Assembly (NCBI GenBank): GCA_037013495.1
Contig: CM072805.1
Span: 11,938,601-12,002,600, forward strand
DNA: 64,000 bases
From: Hippophae tibetana
Lineage: Eukaryota; Streptophyta; Magnoliopsida; Rosales; Elaeagnaceae
Reading direction: 5' to 3'
The notes beneath the pieces are model-generated. The model searched no databases. It was not told the origin of the DNA and saw only the letters and a list, made by a program, of their open reading frames with translations. Shown piece after piece: positions 26,101 through 38,100 of this stretch (positions are counted from its first letter, which is position 1; each line of letters begins with the position of its first letter). The translations under genes were made by a program, and so were the position numbers.

Positions 26101-27008
26101 AACTTATAAGGGGCATATTTGCATTTGTAATATTTAATTCAATTTTTTAACATTAGATTTACTTTATCTCAATTGTTTAATTTTAAAATTATGGCTATCG
26201 ATTTTTGTCAACCATAGATAGACTGTTTGTTTGATAAGAATAGAAATTGAGGTGTATATTTACATATACTATATTTATTTGAATTTGAGTCAAATATGGA
26301 CCATTAAATGAACTAATATTAACAATACGGTGTATTCCATTTTGTCATATCAGTATGTTAAGGTGAATCTTCTAAATCCCAATTGTGTAATGTTAAATTA
26401 TTGATTATGGAATTTTTCCCACCATAAATTGACTTCATAACAATAAATGGTGGAAACTTATAAGTGGCATATTTGCATTTGTAATATTTAATTCAATATT
26501 TTAACGTTAGATTTACTTTATCTCAATTATTTAATGTTAAAATTATGGCTATCGAATTTTTTCAAAGATAGATCGACTATTTATTTGATAATAATAGAAA
26601 TTGAGGTGTATATTTACATGTACTATATTTATTTGAATTTGAGTCAAATATGGACCATTCAAATGAACTAATACTAACAATACGCTGTATTCCATTTTGT
26701 CATATTAGTATGATAAGTTCGAATCTTCTAAATCCGAATTTTGTAATGTTAAATTCATGATTATGGACTTTTCTCAACCATAAATTGACTTCATATCAAT
26801 AAATGGTTGAAACTTATAAGTGGCATATTTGCATTTGTAATATTTAATTGAATATTTTAACGTTAGATTTACTTTATCTCAATTGTTTAATGTTAAAATT
26901 ATGGCTATCGATTTTTGTCAACCATAGATAGACTGTTTATTTGATAAGAATAGAAATTGAGGTATATATTTACATATACTATATTTATTTGAATTTGAGT
27001 CAAATATG

Positions 27009-27364
27009 GACCATTCAAATGAACTAATACTAACAATACGGTGTATTCTATTTTGTCATATTAGTATGTTAAGTTCGAATCTTCTAAATCCGAATTGTGT
27101 AATGTTAAATTCATGATTATGGACTTTTCTCAGCCATAAATTGACTTCATTTCAATAAATGGTTGAAACATATAAGGTGCATATTTGCATTTGTATTATT
27201 TAATTCAATTTTTTAACCTTAGGTTTAATTTAACTCAATTATTTACTGTTAAAATTATAGCTATCGAATTTTTTCAAATATAGATCGACTATTTATTTGA
27301 TAATAATAAAAATTAACGTTTATATTTACATATACTATATTTATTTGAATTTTAGTCAAATATG
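27009..27364 (+). repeat. Hybrid monomer t6/t1
   Basis: The 5' part is t6 (CTATTTTGTC, GTTAAGTTCG, CCGAATTG). From CTTCATTTCAATAAATGG it is t1 (TATAAGGTGC, TATAGCTATCGAATTTTTTC, AAATTAACG). The switch lies between about 27,090 and 27,150, a span that includes the left dyad arm, here TCAGCCAT. It also carries TTATTTACTGTTAAAATT, shared with the t1 monomer at 29,143, one 6-mer period (about 2,130 bp) downstream. Confidence 0.75.
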
Positions 27365-28076
27365 GATCATTCAAATGAACTAATATTAACAATACCGTGT
27401 TTTCCATTTTGTTATATCAGTATGTTAAGGTCGAATCTTCTAAATCCTAATTGTGTAATGTTAAATTCATGATTATGGACTTTTCTCAACCATAAATTGA
27501 CATCATATCAATAAATGGTTGAAACATATAAGGTGCATATTTGCATTTGTATTGTTTAATTCAATTTTTTAACCTTAGGTTTAATTTATCTCAATTATTT
27601 AATGTTAAAATTATAGCTATTGAATTCTTTCAAAGATAGATCGACTATTTATTTGATAATAATAGAAACTAACGTTTATATTTACATATACTATATTTAT
27701 TTGAATTTGAGTCAAATATGGACCATTCAAATGAACTAATATTAAAAATACGGTGTATTCAATTTTGTGATATTAGTATGTTAAAGTCGAATCTTCTAAA
27801 TCCGAATTGTGTAATGTTAAATTCATGATTATGGACTTTTCTCAACCATAAATTGACTTCATATCAATAAATGGTTCAAACTTATAAGGGGCATATTTGC
27901 ATTTGTAATATTTAATTCAATTTTTTAACATTAGATTTACTTTATCTCAGTTGTTTAATGTTAAAATTATGGCTATCGATTTTTGTCAACCATAGATAGA
28001 CTGTTTATTTGATAAGAATAGAAATTGAGGTGTATATTTACTTATACTATATTTATTTTAATTTGAGTCAAATATG

Positions 28077-31000
28077 GACCATTCAAATGAACTAATACTA
28101 ACAATACGGTATTCCATTTTGTCAAATTAGTATGTTAAGGTCGAATCTTCTAAATCCCAAATGTGTAATGTTAAATTCATGATTATGGACTTTTCTCAAC
28201 CATAAATTGACTTCATTTCAATAAATGGTTGAAATATATAAGGTGCATATTTGCATTTGTATTATTTAATTCAATTTTTTAACCTTAGGTTTAATTTAAC
28301 TCAATTATTTAATGGTAAAATTATAGCTATCGAATTTTTTCAAATATAGATCGACTATTTATTTGATAATAATAGAAATTAACGTTTATATTTACATATA
28401 CTATATTTATTTGAATTTTAGTCAAATATGGATCATTCAAATGAACTAATATTAACAATACCGTGTATTCCATTTTGTCATATCAGTATGTTAAGGTCGA
28501 ATCTTCTAAATCCTAATTGTGTAAGGTTAAATTCATGATTATGGACTTTTCTCAACCATAAATTGACATCATATCAATAAATGGTTGAAACATATAAGGT
28601 GCATATTTGCATTTGTATTGTTTAATTCAATTTTTTAACCTTAGGTTTAATTTATCTCAATTATTTAATGTTAAAATTATAGCTATTGAATTCTTTCAAA
28701 GATAGATCGACTATTTATTTGATAATAATAGAAACTAACGTTTATATTTATATATACTATATTTATTTGAATTTGAGTCAAATATGGACCATTCAAATGA
28801 ACTAATATTAACAATACCGTGTATTCCATTTTGTCATATCAGTATGTTAAGGTCGAATCTTCTAAATCCTAATTGTGTAATGTTAAATTCATGATTATGG
28901 ACTTTTCTCAACCATAAATTGACATCATATCAATAAATGGTTGAAACATATAAGGTGCATATTTGCATTTGTATTGTTTAATTCAATTTTTTAACCTTAG
29001 GTTTAATTTATCTCAATTATTTAATGTTAAAATTATAGCTATTGAATTCTTTCAAAGATAGATCGACTATTTATTTGATAATAATAGAAACTAACGTTTA
29101 TATTTACATATACTATATTTATTTGAATTTGAGTCAAATATGGACCATTCAAATGAACTAATACTAACAATACGGTATTCCATTTTGTCAAATTAGTATG
29201 TTAAGGTCGAATCTTCTAAATCCCAAATGTGTAATGTTAAATTCATGATTATGGACTTTTCTAAACCATAAATTGACTTCATTTCAATAAATGGTTGAAA
29301 CATATAAGGTGCATATTTGCATTTGTATTATTTAATTCAATTTTTTAACCTTAGGTTTAATTTAACTCAATTATTTACTGTTAAAATTATAGCTATCGAA
29401 TTTTTTCAAATATAGATCGACTATTTATTTGATAATAATAAAAATTAACGTTTATATTTACATATACTATATTTATTTGAATTTTAGTCAAATATGGACC
29501 ATTCAAATGAACTAATATTAACAATACCGTGTTTTCCATTTTGTCATATCAGTATGTTAAGGTCGAATCTTCTAAATCCTAATTGTGTAATGTTAAATTC
29601 ATGATTATGGACTTTTCTCAACCATAAATTGACATCATATCAATAAATGGTTGAAACATATAAGGTGCATATTTGCATTTGTATTGTTTAATTCAATTTT
29701 TTAACCTTAGGTTTAATTTATCTCAATTATTTAATGTTAAAATTATGGCTATCGATTTTTGTCAACCATAGATAGACTGTTTATTTGATAAGAATAGAAA
29801 TTGAGGTGTATATTTACTTATACTATATTTATTTTAATTTGAGTCAAATATGGACCATTCAAATGAACTAATACTAACAATACGGTATTCCATTTTGTCA
29901 AATTAGTATGTTAAGGTCGAATCTTCTAAATCCCAAATGTGTAATGTTAAATTCATGATTATGGACTTTTCTAAACCATAAATTGACTTCATTTCAATAA
30001 ATGGTTGAAATATATAAGGTGCATATTTGCATTTGTATTATTTAATTCAATTTTTTAACCTTAGGTTTAATTTAACTCAATTATTTAATGTTAAAATTAT
30101 AGCTATCGAATTTTTTCAAATATAGATCGACTATTTATTTGATAATAATAGAAATTAACGTTTATATTTACATATACTATATTTATTTGAATTTTAGTCA
30201 AATATGGATCATTCAAATGAACTAATATTAACAATACCGTGTATTCCATTTTGTCATATCAGTATGTTAAGGTCGAATCTTCTAAATCCTAATTGTGTAA
30301 GGTTAAATTCATGATTATGGACTTTTCTCAACCATAAATTGACATCATATCAATAAATGGTTGAAACATATAAGGTGCATATTTGCATTTGTATTGTTTA
30401 ATTCAATTTTTTAACCTTAGGTTTAATTTATCTCAATTATTTAATGTTAAAATTATAGCTATTGAATTCTTTCAAAGATAGATCGACTATTTATTTGATA
30501 ATAATAGAAACTAACGTTTATATTTATATATACTATATTTATTTGAATTTGAGTCAAATATGGACCATTCAAATGAACTAATATTAACAATACCGTGTAT
30601 TCCATTTTGTCATATCAGTATGTTAAGGTCGAATCTTCTAAATCCTAATTGTGTAATGTTAAATTCATGATTATGGACTTTTCTCAACCATAAATTGACA
30701 TCATATCAATAAATGGTTGAAACATATAAGGTGCATATTTGCATTTGTATTGTTTAATTCAATTTTTTAACCTTAGGTTTAATTTATCTCAATTATTTAA
30801 TGTTAAAATTATAGCTATTGAATTCTTTCAAAGATAGATCGACTATTTATTTGATAATAATAGAAACTAACGTTTATATTTACATATACTATATTTATTT
30901 GAATTTGAGTCAAATATGGACCATTCAAATGAACTAATATTAACAATACCGTGTATTCCATTTTGTCATATCAGTATGTTAAGGTCGAATCTTCTAAATC

Positions 31001-32143
31001 CTAATTGTGTAATGTTAAATTCATGATTATGGACTTTTCTCAACCATAAATTGACATCATATCAATAAATGGTTGAAACATATAAGGTGCATATTTGCAT
31101 TTGTATTGTTTAATTCAATTTTTTAACCTTAGGTTTAATTTATCTCAATTATTTAATGTTAAAATTATAGCTATTGAATTCTTTCAAAGATAGATGGACT
31201 ATTTATTTGATAATAATAGAAACTAACGTTTATATTTACATATACTATATTTATTTGAATTTGAGTCAAATATGGACCATTCAAATGAACTAATATTAAC
31301 AATACCGTGTATTCAATTTTGTCATATTAGTATGTTAAAGTCGAATCTTCTAAATCCGAATTGTGTAATGTTAAATTCATGATTATGGACTTTTCTCAAC
31401 CATAAATTGACTTCATATCAATAAATGGTTCAAACTTATAAGGGGCATATTTGCATTTGTAATATTTAATTCAATTTTTTAACATTAGATTTACTTTATC
31501 TCAATTGTTTAATTTTAAAATTATGGCTATCGATTTTTGTCAACCATAGATAGACTGTTTATTTGATAAGAATAGGAATTGAGGTGTATATTTACATATA
31601 CTATATTTATTTGAATTTTAGTCCAATATGGATCATTCAAATGAACTAATATTAACAATACCGTGTATTCCATTTTGTCATATCAGTATGTTAAGGTCGA
31701 ATCTTCTAAATCCTAATTGTGTAATGTTAAATTCATGATTATGGACTTTTCTCAACCATAAATTGACATCATATCAATAAATGGTTGAAACATATAAGGT
31801 GCATATTTGCATTTGTATTGTTTAATTAAATTTTTTAACCTTAGGTTTAATTTATCTCAATTATTTAATGTTAAAATTATAGCTATTGAATTCTTTCAAA
31901 GATAGATCGACTATTTATTTGATAATAATAGAAACTAACGTTTATATTTACATATACTATATTTATTTGAATTTGAGTCAAATATGGACCATTCAAATGA
32001 ACTAATATTAACAATACCGTGTATTCCATTTTGTCATATCAGTATGTTAAGGTCGAATCTTCTAAATCCAAATTGTGTAATGTTAAATTCATGAATATGG
32101 ACTTTTCTCAACCATAAATTGACATCATATCAATAAATGGTTG
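28077..32143 (+). repeat. Domain 6: t1/t2-rich block with same-type runs
   Basis: Starts and types: 28077 t1, 28431 t2, 28787 t2, 29143 t1, 29497 t2 (t6-like end), 29853 t1, 30207 t2, 30563 t2, 30919 t2, 31275 t3-like, 31631 t2, 31987 t2 (its final part belongs to the next domain's offset). Monomers 28077-29142 match 29853-30918 at an offset of 1,776 bp, sharing GTGTAAGGTTAAATTC (about 28,520 and 30,296) and TATTTATATATAC (about 28,745 and 30,521). Adjacent t2 copies differ at very few positions, so single-monomer duplication has acted here. Type t4 is absent from 26.7 to 32.7 kb. Confidence 0.8.
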
Positions 32144-35100
32144 AAACATATAAGGTGCATATTTGCATTTGTATTGTTTAATTCAATTTTTTAGCCTTAG
32201 GTTTAATTTATCTCAATTATTTAATGTTAAAATTATAGCTATTGAATTCTTTCAAAGATAGATCGACTATTTATTTGATAATAATAGAAACTAACGTTTA
32301 TATTTACATATACTATATTTATTTGAATTTGAGTCAAATATGGACCATTCAAATGAACTAATATTAACAATACGGTGTATTCAATTTTGTCATATTAGTA
32401 TGTTAAAGTCGAATCTTCTAAATCCAAATTGTGTAATGTTAAATTCATGAATATGGACTTTTCTCAACCATAAATTGACTTCGTATCAATCAATGGTTGA
32501 AACTTATAAGTGGCATATTTGCATTTGTAATATTTAATTCAATTTTTTAACCTTAGGTTTAATTTATCTCAATTGTTTAATTTTAAAATTATGGCTATCG
32601 ATTTTTGTCAACCATAGATAGACTGTTTATTTGATAAGAATAGAAATTGAGGTGTATATTTACATATACTATATTTATTTGAATTTGAGTCAAATATGGA
32701 CCATTAAATGAACTAATATTAACAATACGGTGTATTCCATTTTGTCATATCAGTATGTTAAGGTGAATCTTCTAAATCCCAATTGTGTAATGTTAAATTA
32801 TTGATTATGGAATTTTTCCCACCATAAATTGACTTCATAAGAGTAAATGGTTGAAACTTATAAGTGGCATATTTGCATTTGTAATATTTAATTCAATATT
32901 TTAACGTTAGATTTACTTTATCTCAATTATTTAATATTAAAATTATGGCTATCGAATTTTTTCAAAAATAGATCGACTATTTATTTGATAATAATAGAAA
33001 TTGAGGTGTATATTTACATATACTATATTTATTTGAATTTGATTCAAATATGGACCATTCAAATGAACTAATACTAACAATACGGTGTATTCTATTTTGT
33101 CATATTAGTATGTTAAGGTCGAATCTTCTAAATCCGAATTGTGTAATGTTAAATTCATGATTATGGACTTTTCTCAACCATAAATTGACTTCATATCAAT
33201 AAATGGTTCAAACTTATAAGGGGCATATTTGCATTTGTAATATTTAATTCAATTTTTTAACATTAGATTTACTTTATCTCAATTGTTTAATTTTAAAATT
33301 ATGGCTATCGATTTTTGTCAACCATAGATAGACTGTTTATTTGATTAGAATAGAAATTGAGGTGTATATTTACATATACTATATTTATTTGAATTTTAGT
33401 CAAATATGGACCATTAAATGAACTAATATTAGCAATACGGTGTATTCCATTTTGTCATATCAGTATGTTAAGGTGAATCTTCTAAATCCCAATTGTGTAA
33501 TGTTAAATTATTGATTATGGAATTTTTCCCACCATAAATTGACTTCATAACAATAAATGGTTGAAACTTATAAGTGGCATATTTGCATTTGTAATATTTA
33601 ATTCAATATTTTAACGTTAGATTTACTTTATCTCAATTATTTAATATTAAAATTATGGCTATCGAATTTTTTCAAAAATAGATCGACTATTTATTTGATA
33701 ATAATAGAAATTGAGGTGTATATTTACATATACTATATTTATTTGAATTTGAGTCAAATATGGACCATTCAAATGAACTAATACTAACAATACGGTATTC
33801 CATTTTGTCAAATTAGTATGTTAAGGTCGAATCTTCTAAATCCCAAATGTGTAATGTTAAATTCATGATTATGGACTTTTCTAAACCATAAATTGACTTC
33901 ATTTCAATAAATGGTTGAAACATATAAGGTGCATATTTGCATTTGTATTATTTAATTCAATTTTTTAACCTTAGGTTTAATTTAACTCAATTATTTAATG
34001 TTAAAATTATAGCTATCGAATTTTTTCAAATATAGATCACTATTTATTTGATAATAATAGAAATTAACGTTTATATTTACATATACTATAATTATTTGAA
34101 TTTTAGTCAAATATGGATCATTCAAATGAACTAATATTAACAATACCGTGTATTCCATTTTGTCATATCAGTATGTTAAGGTCGAATCTTCTCAATCCTA
34201 ATTGTGTAATGTTAAATTCATGATTATGGACTTTTCTCAACCATAAATTGACATCATATCAATAAATGGTTGAAACATATAAGGTGCATATTTGCATTTG
34301 TATTGTTTAATTCAATTTTTTAGCCTTAGGTTTAATTTATCTCAATTATTTAATGTTAAAATTATAGCTATTGAATTCTTTCAAAGATAGATCGACTATT
34401 TATTTGATAATAATAGAAACTAACGTTTATATTTACATATACTATATTTATTTGAATTTGAGTCAAATATGGACCATTCAAATGAACTAATATTAACAAT
34501 ACGGTGTATTCAATTTTGTCATATTAGTATGTTAAAGTCGAATCTTCTAAATCCGAATTGTGTAATGTTAAATTCATGATTATGGACTTTTCTCAACCAT
34601 AAATTGACTTCATATCAATAAATGGTTCAAACTTATAAGATGCATATTTGCATTTGTAATATTTAATTCAATTTTTTAACATTAGATTTACTTTATCTCA
34701 ATTGTTTAATTTTAAAATTATGGCTATCGATTTTTGTCAACCATAGATAGACTGTTTATTTGATAAGAATAGAAATTGAGGTGTATATTTACATATACTA
34801 TATTTATTTGAATTTGAGTCAAATATGGACCATTAAATGAACTAATATTAACAATAAGGTGTATTCCATTTTGTCATATCAGTATGTTAAGGTGAATCTT
34901 CTAAATCCCAATTGTGTAATGTTAAATTATTGATTATGGAATTTTTCCCACCATAAATTGACTTCATAACAGTAAATGGTTGAAACTTATAAGTGGCATA
35001 TTTGTATTTGTAATATTTAATTCAATATTTTAACGTTAGATTTACTTTATCTCAATTATTTAATATTAAAATTATGGCTATCGAATTTTTTCAAAAATAG

Positions 35101-38100
35101 ATCGACTATTTATTTGATAATAATAGAAATTGAGGTGTATATTTACATATACTATATTTATTTGAATTTGATTCAAATATGGACCATTCAAATGAACTAA
35201 TACTAACAATACGGTGTATTCTATTTTGTCATATTAGTATGTTAAGGTCGAATCTTCTAAATCCGAATTGTGTAATGTTAATTTCATGATTATGGACTTT
35301 TCTCAACCATAAATTGACTTCATATCAATAAATTATTCAAACTTATAAGGGGCATATTTGCATTTGTAATATTTAATTCAATTTTTTAACATTAGATTTA
35401 CTTTATCTCAATTGTTTAATTTTAAAATTATGGCTATCGATTTTTGTCAACCATAGATAGACTGTTTATTTGATTAGAATAGAAATTGAGGTGTATATTT
35501 ACATATACTATATTTATTTGAATTTGAGTCAAATATGGACCATTAAATGAACTAATATTAGCAATACGGTGTATTCCATTTTGTCATATCAGTATGTTAA
35601 GGTGAATCTTCTAAATCCCAATTGTGTAATGTTAAATTATTGATTATGGAATTTTTCCCACCATAAATTGACTTCATAACAATAAATGGTTGAAACTTAT
35701 AAGTGGCATATTTGCATTTGTAATATTTAATTCAATATTTTAACGTTAGATTTACTTTATCTCAATTATTTAATATTAAAATTATGGCTATCGAATTTTT
35801 TCAAAAATAGATCGACTATTTATTTGATAATAATAGAAATTGAGGTGTATATTTACATATACTATATTTATTTGAATTTGAGTCAAATATGGACCATTCA
35901 AATGAACTAATACTAACAATACGGTATTCCATTTTGTCAAATTAGTATGTTAAGGTCGAATCTTCTAAATCCCAAATGTGTAATGTTAAATTCATGATTA
36001 TGGACTTTTCTAAACCATAAATTGACTTCATTTCAATAAATGGTTGAAACATATAAGGCGCATATTTGCATTTGTAATATTTAATTCACTTTTTTAACAT
36101 TAGATTTACTTTATCTCTATTGTTTAATTTTAAAATTATGGCTATCGATTTTTGTCAACCATAGATAGACTATTTATTTGATAAGGATAAAAATTGTGGT
36201 GTATATTTACATATACTATATTTATTTGAATTTGAGTGAAATATGGACCATTCAAATGAACTATTATTAACAATACGGTGTATTCCATTTTGTCATATAA
36301 GTATGTTAAGGTCGAATCATCTAAATCCCAATTGTGTAATGTTAAATTCATGATTATGGAATTTTCTCAACCATAAATTGACTTCATATCAATAAATGGT
36401 TGTAACATATAAGGTGCATATTTGCATTTGTATTGTTTAATTCAATTTTTTAGCCTTAGGTTTAATTTATCTCAATTATTTAATGTTAAAATTATAGCTA
36501 TTGAATTCTTTCAAAGATAGATCGACTATTTATTTGATAATAATAGAAACTAACGTTTATATTTACATATACTATATTTATTTGAATTTGAGTCAAATAT
36601 GGACCATTCAAATGAACTAATATTAACAATACGGTGTATTCAATTTTGTCATATTAGTATGTTAAAGTCGAATCTTCTAAATCCAAATTGTGTAATGTTA
36701 AATTCATGAATATGGACTTTTCTCAACCATAAATTGACTTCGTATCAATCAATGGTTGAAACTTATAAGTGGCATATTTGCATTTGTAATATTTAATTCA
36801 ATTTTTTAACCTTAGGTTTAATTTATCTCAATTGTTTAATTTTAAAATTATGGCTATCGATTTTTGTCAACCATAGATAGACTGTTTATTTGATAAGAAT
36901 AGAAATTGAGGTGTATATTTACATATACTATATTTATTTGAATTTGAGTCAAATATGGACCATTAAATGAACTAATATTAACAATACGGTGTATTCCATT
37001 TTGTCATATCAGTATGTTAAGGTGAATCTTCTAAATCCCAATTGTGTAATGTTAAATTATTGATTATGGAATTTTTCCCACCATAAATTGACTTCATAAC
37101 AGTAAATGGTTGAAACTTATAAGTGGCATATTTGCATTTGTAATATTTAATTCAATATTTTAACGTTAGATTTACTTTATCTCAATTATTTAATATTAAA
37201 ATTATGGCTATCGAATTTTTTCAAAAATAGATCGACTATTTATTTGATAATAATAGAAATTGAGGTGTATATTTACATATACTATATTTATTTGAATTTG
37301 ATTCAAATATGGACCATTCAAATGAACTAATACTAACAATACGGTGTATTCTATTTTGTCATATTAGTATGTTAAGGTCGAATCTTCTAAATCCGAATTG
37401 TGTAATGTTAAATTCATGATTATGGACTTTTCTCAACCATAAATTGACTTCATATCAATAAATGGTTCAAACTTATAAGGGGCATATTTGCATTTGTAAT
37501 ATTTAATTCAATTTTTTAACATTAGATTTACTTTATCTCAATTGTTTAATTTTAAAATTATGGCTATCGATTTTTGTCAACCATAGATAGACTGTTTATT
37601 TGATTAGAATAGAAATTGAGGTGTATATTTACATATACTATATTTATTTGAATTTTAGTCAAATATGGACCATTAAATGAACTAATATTAGCAATACGGT
37701 GTATTCCATTTTGTCATATCAGTATGTTAAGGTGAATCTTCTAAATCCCAATTGTGTAATGTTAAATTATTGATTATGGAATTTTTCCCACCATAAATTG
37801 ACTTCATAACAATAAATGGTTGAAACTTATAAGTGGCATATTTGCATTTGTAATATTTAATTCAATATTTTAACGTTAGATTTACTTTATCTCAATTATT
37901 TAATATTAAAATTATGGCTATCGAATTTTTTCAAAAATAGATCGACTATTTATTTGATAATAATAGAAATTGAGGTGTATATTTACATATACTATATTTA
38001 TTTGAATTTGAGTCAAATATGGACCATTCAAATGAACTAATACTAACAATACGGTATTCCATTTTGTCAAATTAGTATGTTAAGGTCGAATCTTCTAAAT

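Larger units (their letters stand above)
17772..28076 (+). repeat. Domain 5: mosaic of HOR fragments with hybrid monomers
   Basis: Starts and types: 17772 t4, 18126 t5, 18482 t6, 18838 t1, 19191 t2, 19547 t3/t2, 19903 t3/t6, 20259 t1, 20613 t2, 20969 t3, 21325 t4, 21679 t5, 22035 t6, 22391 t1, 22745 t2/t6, 23101 t1, 23455 t2, 23811 t3, 24167 t4, 24521 t5/t6, 24877 t1, 25231 t2/t3, 25587 t1/t2, 25943 t3 hybrid, 26299 t4, 26653 t5, 27009 t6/t1, 27365 t2, 27721 t3. Long stretches copy earlier domains: about 20.9-22.85 kb matches 11.7-13.6 kb at an offset of 9,239 bp (shared AATAATAAC, GCCTTTGTA, TTTTAATCAAAT), and 23.1-24.5 kb matches 7.1-8.5 kb or 11.0-12.4 kb (shared TTAGTTTGTT, CTATTATTAAC, ATTAAAAATACGG). 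Confidence 0.8.

Noticed and set aside
36142..36351. Minus-strand open frame of 69 codons, with relatives at 2387-2596, 40401-40610, 41825-42034, 43602-43811, 45024-45233, 45380-45589, 46802-47011 and 62087-62296
   Set aside because: These frames fall at the same place in the monomer and exist only where particular stop codons are mutated. The constant length follows from repeat homology. Monomer length is not a multiple of three, no domain is recognisable, and composition simply mirrors AT-rich DNA. I do not call a gene.
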